Source: Thermoleophilia bacterium (GTDB lineage: Bacteria; Actinomycetota; Thermoleophilia; Gaiellales; Gaiellaceae). From it: a DNA stretch of 7,016 nt. Positions 1 through 6,013 of the stretch are shown here, piece after piece. The translations under genes were made by a program, and so were the position numbers. The notes under the pieces were generated by a model that saw only the letters and a list, made by a program, of their open reading frames with translations, searched no databases and was not told the DNA's origin. Numbering within the stretch: position 1 is the stretch's first letter; each line of letters opens with the position of its first letter. Location: contig JAICZB010000127.1 of assembly GCA_025933895.1 (NCBI GenBank), positions 1 through 7,016 on the forward strand. The letters are read 5' to 3'.

Positions 1-373
1 AGGGACGCCGCCCATCTGCTCCAGCCCTAACGGGAGCCCTACGCGGCCGACCCGGTCCTTCACGACCGGGATACGCCTCCAGCCCGAACAGCGAGTCGCC
101 GATTGCGTAGCCCGTCGCCGGGACGAGTTGGTCCTCAGGGCGATCGGGCGCCGGAGCCCACACATGAAAGCCGAGCGAAGCGGCGTCGCGCTCATGCCAC
201 GTGCAGGGTCGGCTCTGGCTCTCATATGGGCGTGCCCCGATCGGCATCACGTCCGGCGGCGCCAACGGTTCGACGCCCACGGGCTCGGCGGGCGGCCCGT
301 CGGCGCGCAGGCGGTGCGCAGTGCTCGTCGCGCGGTGGCAAAGCAACGGTCGCAGATGGGGTCTCGGGCCCAT
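1..373 (-). CDS. Unrecognised protein, 5' part only, with apparent frameshift near position 68
   Basis: A minus-strand reading frame is open from an ATG at 373-371 to the left edge (124 codons, no stop), divergent from the receiver gene that starts at 434. Codons at about 74-373 have mostly G or C in the third position and give a protein-like translation, including the segments WHERDAASLGFHVW and ATGYAIGDSLFGLEAY. Left of about position 68 the same frame turns Arg/Gly/Pro-rich and only 9 of 22 third positions are G/C. The neighbouring minus-strand frame over bases 1-66 has 19 of 22 and reads sensibly (begins VVKDRVGRVG, ends GLEQMGGVP). The likely reading is a one-base shift beside the GGG at 68-70, either a real mutation or an assembly error. 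I do not recognise the family. The start is uncertain, because the ATG at 373 has no good SD site; in-frame GTG codons lie further in. Confidence 0.45.
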   Translation of the reverse strand, partial: MGPRPHLRPLLCHRATSTAHRLRADGPPAEPVGVEPLAPPDVMPIGARPYESQSRPCTWHERDAASLGFHVWAPAPDRPEDQLVPATGYAIGDSLFGLEAYPGREGPGRPRRAPVRAGADGRRP

Positions 374-417
374 TGGCGTGGGTTTCGCTCCGCGGCACTC
401 TCGTCAGCGAGTCCTCA

Positions 418-425
418 AGAAGGAG
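418..425 (+). promoter_or_regulatory. Ribosome binding site fixing the start at 434
   Basis: AGAAGGAG lies 8 bases before the ATG at 434. The reading frame is open much further upstream (back to an ATG at 128), but that extension is Arg/Ala-rich and reads like antisense of the divergent minus-strand gene. This SD site is therefore the main reason for choosing the shorter protein. Confidence 0.75.
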
Positions 426-433
426 CCAGCCGA

Positions 434-913
434 ATGGAAGAGATTGCAGTACTGCCTCACGTGGGCGCAGACGAGCACGAGCCGCAGATTCGACTCTTAG
501 TCGCAGACGACGATCGTCTGGAACGTTCGCTGCTCGCCTACTGCGCGCGTGACGCCGTTGGGGAGATCGTCGTGCTTGAAGCCGAAGACGGCGCCGAAGC
601 TATCCAACTCGGACTTCAGCAAAGTCCAGAGATCGCCCTCCTGGACATCAACATGCCTCGCCTCGGTGGCATCGAAGCTGCGATGACGCTTCGTGAGCTG
701 AAGCCACGAATGCGCCTCGCCCTCCAGACAGGAGACCCGGTCGCCTACCGAGAGCGAGCCCAGGAATACCGCCTGCCTCTCTTCAGCAAGCTTGAACTCG
801 ACCGGACCCTCGCCTGGCTCCGTGTCCAGGTCGAGTCGGTGACATCAAGCGCTTTGTCGACCATGGGACGAAGCCCGGTCGCGGTTGCGGAGTATTTCCA
901 CCAGCGTGCATAG
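434..913 (+). CDS. Single-domain response regulator (CheY-like receiver, no output domain)
   Basis: A 159-residue protein with one receiver domain at about residues 19-130. Visible landmarks are the acidic pocket D25-D26-D27, the phospho-acceptor D71 in LLDINMP, T99 in LQTGD as the switch Thr/Ser, and K119 in FSKLE as the conserved Lys, although the usual Pro after this Lys is Leu. No DNA-binding, enzymatic or HPt domain follows; the last 30 residues look unstructured. Family knowledge: stand-alone receivers act by protein-protein contact, as phosphate sinks, or as relay intermediates. The next gene on the same strand, 188 bases away, is a histidine kinase, so that kinase is a plausible phosphodonor (inference). 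The start is set by a good SD site. Confidence in the domain is high; the cellular output is unknown. Confidence 0.9.
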   Translation: MEEIAVLPHVGADEHEPQIRLLVADDDRLERSLLAYCARDAVGEIVVLEAEDGAEAIQLGLQQSPEIALLDINMPRLGGIEAAMTLRELKPRMRLALQTGDPVAYRERAQEYRLPLFSKLELDRTLAWLRVQVESVTSSALSTMGRSPVAVAEYFHQRA

Positions 914-940
914 CGGGCTGTTCCGTCGACGTTGTCGTCC

Positions 941-967
941 ACTCGCGCGGGAGCTTTCGCGCCAAGT
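941..967 (+). terminator. Possible terminator-like hairpin after the receiver gene
   Basis: An inverted repeat 27 bases past the stop at 913: GCGCG (945-949) pairs with CGCGC (958-962) around an 8-base loop, and flanking ACT (941-943) can pair with AGT (965-967) across a small bulge. No T-run follows immediately, so this is not a classical intrinsic terminator. It could separate the receiver gene from the kinase operon. The rest of the 914-1101 gap becomes more AT-rich around 985-1020, but I see no convincing -35/-10 pair. Confidence 0.3.
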
Positions 968-1101
968 AGTCGGCGACGCTCGGGGGTGATAGCCATTAGC
1001 CCTCCGCTTATTGTTCTTGTCGTCACGGAGACTTCTCAGGTGAGAGCGAGGACGCATCCAGGCTCGGACGCCTGCGACGGCCCGACCGGCTGCCGCCCGG
1101 G

Positions 1102-4100
1102 ATGAGTGCCGTGGTCCTGTCAGAAGCGATGTTGGTCCATTCACTCGGGGAGCCAGTCGTCGGTAAGAGCCTCGACGGGATCATCCGATCCTGGAACCCC
1201 GGAGCGGAAAAGCTCTACGGGTACAGCGCCGCGGAGGCAATCGGTCAGCCGATCGGGATGCTCGTCCCAGCCGATCGCCAGGACGAGCTGGCGACGATCA
1301 TGGAGCGGCTCGGCCGCGGCGAGGAGATCGAGCATCTGGAGACGGCGCGGCGCCACAAGGACGGACACGAGATCCGTGTCTCGCTCACCGTCACCCCGGT
1401 CCGGAGCTCCTCCGGCGATGTCGTCGGCGCGGTGGCTATCACGCACGACATCACAGAACGCGTGCGTCGCGAGGAGATGCAGCGCCTGCTCGCCGACGCG
1501 GGCCGGCTGCTGGTGGTCGATCTCGACCACCGCGAGATGCTCGAGAGCGTCGCGCGCTTGACGCTGTCCGGCCTTGCCGACTGGTGCATCGTCGAGCTGA
1601 CCGACGCGGCCGGCTCGCTGACGGACGTGGCGGTCGCCCATCGCGATCCGGAGCAGGTCGAGCTCGTACGGCGCATGCGCCGCCTATCTCCGCCGACTGC
1701 AGAGCGGCCGAGCATCCAGCTTCGCGTGCTCGCCACCGGCACAGCGGAGCTGATTCCGGACGTCTCGGAGGCGCTTCTGAGCAACATCGCCCAGAACCCC
1801 GATCACCTGCGCATGCTGCACGAGCTCGGCCCAAGGTCGCTGATCGTGGTGCCGCTGCGGGTCCGCGAGCGAACGCTGGGGACGATCCTGCTGGCGAACA
1901 CGGACTCGCGACGGCGGTTCACGCCGGAGGATCTCGGGCTGGCAGACGATCTTGCCCGGCGGGCGGCGCTGGCGATCGAGAATGCGACGCTCTACCAGGC
2001 CGAGCAAGCAGCCAGGCGCAACGCGGAGCACGCAACCGAACGCATCAACCGCTTGCAGGCGGTGACCGCCGCCTTGTCGAAGGCAGCGACGCCGGGCTCG
2101 GTCGCTGAGGTGCTCGTCGGCCAGGGCACTGCGGCGGTCGGCGCGGACGGCGGTTTCGTCCGACTCCTGACCGCCGACGGCACTCAGCTCAAGCTGGTGG
2201 CGACGAGAGGAACCTCCGAGCACTTTGCGAGCTCCTACAAACAGTTGCCGCTGACGAGTCCGCTCCTGGGTGCCGAGGTCTTTCGCGGCGGCGGCGAGCG
2301 TTACTTCGAGTCGGCCGCCGCGGTTCGCGCGGCGTCGCCGGAGTTCGCTCACGAGCACGTGGCCACCGGGCACGAGGCGATCGCATTCATCCCGCTGCAG
2401 CTGCGACGCCGGCCGATTGGGTTGATGGCGCTGACCTTTGCCACGCCGCGGACGTTCGACGCCGACGACCGCGAGCTGCTGAAGGCGCTCGCGAGCCAGG
2501 GCGCCCAGGCGTTCGAGCGCGCACGCCTGTTCGAGGCGGAGCGGCAGGCGCGCGCGGCCGCGGAACGCGCGATCGAGCGAACGGCGCACTTGCAGTCCCT
2601 CGCGGCGGCCCTGGCGCAGGCGTTCACGCCCGCTCAGGTCGCCGAAGTCGTTGTCAGGAACGGGGTCGCGAGCCTCCACGCCGACGCAGGCGCTCTCCAG
2701 CTTCTCGCCGAGAACGGAACGATGTTGGAGGTCGTGAGGGGTGAGGGCTCGGATCTGGCGCTGATCGAAGGCGAGTGGCGTCGGTTCTCGGTCGACCTGA
2801 ACGTGCCCAGCGCCGACGCCCTGCGCAGACTCGAGCCGGTCTTCCTCGAGTCCGAGAACGCCATCCGCAGGCGCTATCCGGAGGTGGAGAGCCAGCCGCA
2901 CGCGCTGGCGGGCAAACCAGGCTTCCCCGCGCGAGCCGGCGCGCACGTCCCGCTCATCGCCGGCGGGGCGCCGCTCGGAGTGCTCTTCCTCGGCTTCACG
3001 CGACCGCGAAGGTTCTCCGAGTCCGAGCGCTCGTTCGTGCTCGCGCTCGGCCGCCAGTGCGCGCAGGCGTTGGAACGCGCCCAGCTCTACGAGACCGAGC
3101 TCCAGGAACGGAGCAAGCTCAGCCGCCTCCTCGAGCGGCTGCATGAGGGCGTTATCAGCGTCGACCGCCACGGCCGGGTCGAATTCGCGAGCTCGGCGGC
3201 CGTGCGCATGCTCGCCGGCGCACCGCTCCGGGAAGGTAGCCCCGTCCCGGAGACATGGTTCCGCTTTCCGCTTCGGAGCTTCGCTGCCGGCCTCTTCGAG
3301 ACCGACGAGACTGCCGTTGAGGCCCAGGCGATCAGCGCGGACGGCGAGCGCGTGTTCAACGTCACCGGCATCCCTCCGGCAAGCTCGGACGCCGCGCTCG
3401 TGATCCTCCAGGATGTGTCGGAGCGCGAGCGTCGAAGGCGCATCGAGCGCGAGTTCGTCGACAACGCCGCGCACGAGCTGCGGACGCCGCTGGCGGCGAT
3501 CACGAGTGCGATCGAGCGCCTGCAGGCCGGGGCGCGCGAGGTCCCGGAGAAGCGCGACCGGTTTCTCGGCCACATTCAGCAGGAGTCCGTGCGCCTCAAT
3601 CGGCTCGCCTCTTCGCTGCTCATGCTCGCGCGGGCCCAGACTCGGGAAGAAGAGCCGCGGCGTGAAGAGATCGCCCTTCGTCCGTTGATCGAGGAGCTGG
3701 TCGGCGGACTCGACCTGAAGGCGGGAACCGAGCTGGTGCTCGATTGTCCGTCTGATCTGGTCGCAAGGAGCAATCGTGACCTCCTCGAGCATGCGTTGCT
3801 CAACCTCGCCAGCAACGCAGCACGCCATACCGATTGCGGCCAGATCCGTATCAGAGCGTCCGTCGAAGACGACGGGTCGGTGATGATCGAGGTCAGCGAC
3901 ACTGGCTCCGGGATCCCGCCTGACGAGCTCGGCAGGCTGTTCGACCGCTTCTACCGAGGCCCAACTGAGGAAGGACGCGCGGGCTTCGGGCTCGGTCTCC
4001 CAATAACGAAGGAGGCCGTCGAGGCAATAGGCGGTCGGGTCGAGATCGACTCGGTCCCTGGCGAGGGGACAACCGCTCGCATCGTGCTACCTCGCGCCGA

Positions 4101-4119
4101 TGTCCCGGTGCTGGCATGA
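1102..4119 (+). CDS. Soluble hybrid-sensor histidine kinase, PAS-GAF-GAF-GAF-PAS-HisKA-HATPase
   Basis: A 1005-residue two-component sensor kinase that autophosphorylates on His and passes phosphate to a response regulator. Approximate domain order: PAS with PAC tail (9-120; SWNPGAEKLYGYS core, ending HDITERV), GAF1 (128-296), GAF2 (314-480), GAF3 (493-665), a weaker PAS (680-772, ending VILQDVSERER), HisKA with phospho-acceptor H791 in AAHELRTP, and HATPase with N-box N905 in NLASNAARH, G1 DTGSGIP (933-939), F-box LFDRFYRG and G2 GFGLGLP (961-967). All kinase boxes look intact. No membrane span or signal peptide is visible, so it should sense a cytoplasmic cue. Helical Ala/Glu/Arg-rich linkers join the GAF units. 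There is no receiver domain in the chain. The start is uncertain: there is no clear SD site before the ATG at 1102, and an in-frame ATG at 1129 would also keep the PAS. The kinase overlaps the next gene by 4 bases, marking that regulator as its cognate partner. Confidence 0.95.
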   Translation: MSAVVLSEAMLVHSLGEPVVGKSLDGIIRSWNPGAEKLYGYSAAEAIGQPIGMLVPADRQDELATIMERLGRGEEIEHLETARRHKDGHEIRVSLTVTPVRSSSGDVVGAVAITHDITERVRREEMQRLLADAGRLLVVDLDHREMLESVARLTLSGLADWCIVELTDAAGSLTDVAVAHRDPEQVELVRRMRRLSPPTAERPSIQLRVLATGTAELIPDVSEALLSNIAQNPDHLRMLHELGPRSLIVVPLRVRERTLGTILLANTDSRRRFTPEDLGLADDLARRAALAIENATLYQAEQAARRNAEHATERINRLQAVTAALSKAATPGSVAEVLVGQGTAAVGADGGFVRLLTADGTQLKLVATRGTSEHFASSYKQLPLTSPLLGAEVFRGGGERYFESAAAVRAASPEFAHEHVATGHEAIAFIPLQLRRRPIGLMALTFATPRTFDADDRELLKALASQGAQAFERARLFEAERQARAAAERAIERTAHLQSLAAALAQAFTPAQVAEVVVRNGVASLHADAGALQLLAENGTMLEVVRGEGSDLALIEGEWRRFSVDLNVPSADALRRLEPVFLESENAIRRRYPEVESQPHALAGKPGFPARAGAHVPLIAGGAPLGVLFLGFTRPRRFSESERSFVLALGRQCAQALERAQLYETELQERSKLSRLLERLHEGVISVDRHGRVEFASSAAVRMLAGAPLREGSPVPETWFRFPLRSFAAGLFETDETAVEAQAISADGERVFNVTGIPPASSDAALVILQDVSERERRRRIEREFVDNAAHELRTPLAAITSAIERLQAGAREVPEKRDRFLGHIQQESVRLNRLASSLLMLARAQTREEEPRREEIALRPLIEELVGGLDLKAGTELVLDCPSDLVARSNRDLLEHALLNLASNAARHTDCGQIRIRASVEDDGSVMIEVSDTGSGIPPDELGRLFDRFYRGPTEEGRAGFGLGLPITKEAVEAIGGRVEIDSVPGEGTTARIVLPRADVPVLA

Positions 4120-4802
4120 ACGAGCGGATCCTCGTCGTCGAGGACGCGGAGGCGATTCTCGACGCGGTCACCGACGCGCTCGCCGCGGAGGGCTTCGAGG
4201 TAGAGGGCGTCGCGGATGGCACGACGGCGCTTGCGCTGGCCGAGTCGGAACCGTTCGACCTCGTCATCCTCGACCTGATGCTGCCGGGGCTCTCCGGGAC
4301 CGAGATCTGCCGCCGGCTGCGCGCCGAGAGCCCGGTGCCGATCATCATGCTCACCGCCCGCGACAGCGAGGCAGACCGCGTGCTCGGCCTCGAGGTCGGC
4401 GCCGACGACTACGTCACGAAGCCCTTCTCGGAGGTCGAGCTCCTGAGCCGCGTCCACGCCATCCTCCGGCGGCGAGAGCTAGACCGCGCCGGAGATTCGA
4501 CCATGCGCCGCCTGGGTGGGCTCAGCATCGACGTCGTCAAACACGAGGTGCTCGTCGACGGCGAGCCGGTCGCGCTCAGCCCCTCGGAATACAAGCTGCT
4601 CGCCCTCCTCGCGGAGCAACCGGGGCGGGTCTTCACGCGCCGCGAGATCATGCAGCACCTCTGGCAGAGCACCTACGTCGGTGACCAGCGCGCCTGTGAC
4701 GCGCACGTGTCGAGTCTGCGGAGAAAGATCGAACCCGATCGCTCGCACCCGGAGCGCATCCTGACCGTACCCGGCTTCGGCTACAAGCTGGTTGCGGCGT
4801 AG
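4116..4802 (+). CDS. OmpR/PhoB-family DNA-binding response regulator
   Basis: A 228-residue protein, the usual family length. The receiver domain covers about residues 4-118, with acidic pair E9-D10, phospho-acceptor D53 in ILDLMLPGLSG, T80 in MLTARD, and K102-P103 in YVTKPF. The C-terminal winged-helix DNA-binding domain covers about 133-226: the ALSPSEYKLLALL segment, recognition-helix region ACDAHVSSLRRKI and wing VPGFGYKL are all present. The start codon overlaps the kinase stop as ATGA (4116-4119) without its own clear SD site, which implies translational coupling and a one-to-one pairing with the kinase. It should bind direct-repeat sites as a dimer when phosphorylated. Its targets are not shown by the sequence; autoregulation and control of the neighbouring genes are possibilities only. 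Confidence 0.96.
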   Translation: MNERILVVEDAEAILDAVTDALAAEGFEVEGVADGTTALALAESEPFDLVILDLMLPGLSGTEICRRLRAESPVPIIMLTARDSEADRVLGLEVGADDYVTKPFSEVELLSRVHAILRRRELDRAGDSTMRRLGGLSIDVVKHEVLVDGEPVALSPSEYKLLALLAEQPGRVFTRREIMQHLWQSTYVGDQRACDAHVSSLRRKIEPDRSHPERILTVPGFGYKLVAA

Positions 4803-4872
4803 GCGGGCAGGGCCGCACGGAAGGGGGCGTCCACGTACGGCCGTGCCCACGAGTGGCTTCCTCGACGAGTCG

Positions 4873-5073
4873 TCAGCGCAGGATCTCCCAGGCGAGCGTC
4901 GATGGGCATCCCCGTGCTGTAAGCGCGAGGGCGTTGTGCAGGTCGATGTCGCCTTGCCGAGCGATCTCGTCGGCGACCTCGGATGGGTAGCCGGCGCGGA
5001 CGAGCTCACTGCGCCGCCAGTCGATGACGGCCGGTGTGCTCGCCTCGACTTCGTCTGTCACTCGGAGCGCCAT
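4873..5073 (-). CDS. Small conserved-looking hypothetical protein (66 aa), downstream of DoxX
   Basis: A 66-residue soluble protein on the minus strand, starting at the ATG at 5073-5071 with a strong SD site (GAGGAGG, + strand 5081-5087) 7 bases upstream. The C-terminal two thirds read as helical, with the segments LVRAGYPSEVADEIAR, IDLHNALALTARGCP and TLAWEIL. That pattern of a Gly-Tyr-Pro turn, Asp-Leu-His and Gly-Cys-Pro resembles short hypothetical proteins seen in actinobacteria; this is recalled family resemblance, not a search result. One Cys (in RGCP) and no membrane span. It follows the DoxX gene by 44 bases on the same strand, so the two are probably co-transcribed. It ends facing the OmpR-type regulator across a 70-base convergent gap. 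Function unknown. Confidence 0.75.
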   Translation of the reverse strand: MALRVTDEVEASTPAVIDWRRSELVRAGYPSEVADEIARQGDIDLHNALALTARGCPSTLAWEILR

Positions 5074-5080
5074 TTTCGTG

Positions 5081-5087
5081 CCTCCTC
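5081..5087 (-). promoter_or_regulatory. Strong ribosome binding site for the 66-aa gene
   Basis: On the minus strand this reads GAGGAGG, 7 bases before the ATG at 5073. It is a near-perfect SD site and the main support that this short frame is a gene. Confidence 0.8.
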
Positions 5088-5089
5088 GT

Positions 5090-5115
5090 CCGTGGCTCCA
5101 GATCGACCTCCACGG
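5090..5115 (-). other. Hairpin between DoxX and the 66-aa gene
   Basis: A perfect 6-base inverted repeat, CCGTGG (5090-5095) and CCACGG (5110-5115), with a 14-base loop. It lies between the DoxX stop (5118) and the SD site of the next gene. It could be an mRNA-stabilising or attenuating structure within the operon. No T-run follows, so I do not call it a terminator. Confidence 0.35.
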
Positions 5116-5117
5116 CC

Positions 5118-5594
5118 TCAGTCGTCGTCGCTCGCGTGCGCCCGCAGGCGCAGGGGGGAGTCGTAGCGGCTTGCTAGCCGCCCGAGCGCGAGGGCAGCGA
5201 CCATCAGCATGGAGTCGCGTACGGCAATGTCGTAGAAGCCGGGGTAGCTGAACAGGTTGATCACGATGCCGGCCAGCCAGGCCGCGACGACGTAGGCGGC
5301 GTAGCGCGGCTTGAGCGCGACCAGGAGTCCGGCCAGGATCTCGACGCCGCCCACGCCGTACATCACCTGCTGCGGCGTGCCCGGCAGGATGTTGTGGATC
5401 CAGCCCGCGAGGTAGGTCGGCCAGTCGACCATCGCGTTGAAGTACTTGTCGATCCCCATCCCCAGAGGCAGCACCGTGAAGGCGATGCGCAGCAGCAGAT
5501 AGGCCTGGTAGGCGGGATCGCGGCGGTGCGCCCGCACGCTCGCCTTGGCGCCGTCGATGCTGGCGACCGGCCTGTGGAGTGTGATGCTCGACAT
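5118..5594 (-). CDS. DoxX-family integral membrane protein
   Basis: A 158-residue protein. The start at 5594-5592 is chosen because AGGAGG (+ strand 5603-5608) sits 8 bases upstream; a longer in-frame extension to 5756 lacks this and is not hydrophobic. Four probable membrane helices lie at about residues 31-47, 76-94, 98-115 and 127-141, with a polar N-terminus and an acidic C-terminal tail ending in three Asp. The segments LLLRIAFTVLPLGMGIDKYF and YGVGGVEILAGLLVALKP match the DoxX/DoxD-like pattern of an early helix with a Gly-rich end, a loop, then a GxxEILAGL helix. DoxX relatives are small membrane proteins linked in some bacteria to redox or sulfur metabolism and oxidative-stress complexes; most lack an assigned reaction. 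It is the first gene of a minus-strand pair and is divergent from the AhpD-like cluster, with a 237-base shared upstream region. Confidence 0.85.
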   Translation of the reverse strand: MSSITLHRPVASIDGAKASVRAHRRDPAYQAYLLLRIAFTVLPLGMGIDKYFNAMVDWPTYLAGWIHNILPGTPQQVMYGVGGVEILAGLLVALKPRYAAYVVAAWLAGIVINLFSYPGFYDIAVRDSMLMVAALALGRLASRYDSPLRLRAHASDDD

Positions 5595-5602
5595 GGACTC
5601 AT

Positions 5603-5608
5603 CCTCCT
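5603..5608 (-). promoter_or_regulatory. Ribosome binding site fixing the DoxX start
   Basis: On the minus strand this is AGGAGG, 8 bases before the ATG at 5594. It supports the 158-residue protein over the 212-residue extended frame. Confidence 0.8.
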
Positions 5609-5658
5609 CGTGGAAGTCGACGTTGTTTCCACCTCTAGGTCTACTCGGCCGGGCGTGG

Positions 5659-5700
5659 GCACGTAATGCGTCCGTGTCCGAGTTCGCACGTGAGTCCGTG
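5659..5700 (+). repeat. Imperfect direct repeat in the divergent DoxX / small-membrane-protein region
   Basis: GCACGT at 5659-5664 is followed by GTCCGTG at 5670-5676. The same pair recurs as GCACGT at 5686-5691 and GTCCGTG at 5694-5700, three bases closer together. The spacing is 27 bases (first element) and 24 bases (second). Direct repeats in a divergent promoter region are candidate regulator sites, but the copies are short. The rest of the 5595-5831 gap shows only a 5-base inverted repeat (CTCTC 5763-5767, GAGAG 5775-5779) and no confident promoter. Confidence 0.35.
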
Positions 5701-5831
5701 AGAGAACGTTCACCTAACCGCCATCGAATGGACGAAGGCGCGGCTGGTTCCGGCATCGCCTTCTCTCTACCGTGGAGAGCGCTGCCACTTGCAAATGCGA
5801 CCAGTCGGATCGCGAACCGAGGAGATGAACG

Positions 5832-5975
5832 ATGCAGACATTCGGGCCGTACACATCCGTCCTCCTGGTGGAGATCGTCGCGCTCTTGCTCGTCCTCGCC
5901 GGAACGGGCAAGAAGCAGCTCACCTGGAAGCGGCCGAAGCCGCTCCCGGTGCGAAGTCGCCGGCGAGGTCGGTAG
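5832..5975 (+). CDS. Small single-span membrane protein (47 aa)
   Basis: ATG at 5832 to TAG at 5973, preceded by GAGGAG (5819-5824) 7 bases upstream. The translation has a short N-terminus, one strongly hydrophobic stretch at about residues 9-24 (VLLVEIVALLLVLAG) carrying a single Glu inside the span, then a basic tail rich in Lys/Arg (KKQ, KRPKP, RSRRRGR) that would be held in the cytoplasm by the positive-inside rule. It is the first gene of the plus-strand cluster, ending 38 bases before the AhpD-like start. Support comes from the SD site, the membrane-protein composition and the spacing; I do not recognise a family. A chance frame is possible at this length. Confidence 0.6.
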   Translation: MQTFGPYTSVLLVEIVALLLVLAGTGKKQLTWKRPKPLPVRSRRRGR

Positions 5976-5998
5976 CAGGACGATCGGTAGCAGGAAGA
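5969..5998 (+). repeat. 15-base tandem duplication between the 47-aa gene and the AhpD-like gene
   Basis: TCGGTAGCAGGACGA (5969-5983) is followed at once by TCGGTAGCAGGAAGA (5984-5998), differing at one base. The first copy contains the TAG stop of the 47-residue gene. The second copy contains another TAG in the same frame, and its purine-rich end runs into the SD region of the AhpD-like gene. The unit is exactly five codons. Confidence 0.9.
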
Positions 5999-6013
5999 GG
6001 AGAGCGGGGATCG

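Noticed and set aside
128..433. Upstream in-frame extension of the receiver gene (start at 128)
   Set aside because: The added residues are Arg/Ala/Ser-rich with no domain, the ATG at 434 has a clear SD site, and the minus strand of this stretch carries the better coding signal.
745..1026. Minus-strand frame overlapping the receiver gene, with an ATG at 996 and a GGAGG nearby
   Set aside because: It overlaps the 3' third of a confident gene, the SD spacing to the ATG is only 4 bases, and the translation shows no recognisable domain. Treated as antisense.
1684..3828. Long open minus-strand frame (over 700 codons) inside the kinase gene
   Set aside because: The plus-strand kinase has intact domains throughout. 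Long antisense frames are expected in high-GC genes, and this translation is Arg/Glu/Leu-rich with no motifs.
4815..4846. Possible terminator in the convergent gap (GCACGG 4815-4820 and CCGTGC 4841-4846)
   Set aside because: Only a 6-base stem with a 20-base loop and no T-run on either strand; not better than chance in such GC-rich DNA.
5704..5711. Palindrome GAACGTTC in the divergent region
   Set aside because: An 8-base palindrome is expected often by chance, and the flanks do not extend it.
5595..5831. ECF41-type promoter or other alternative sigma promoter upstream of either divergent gene
   Set aside because: No TGTCACA-like -35 with a matching -10 was seen on either strand, and no convincing housekeeping -35/-10 pair either.
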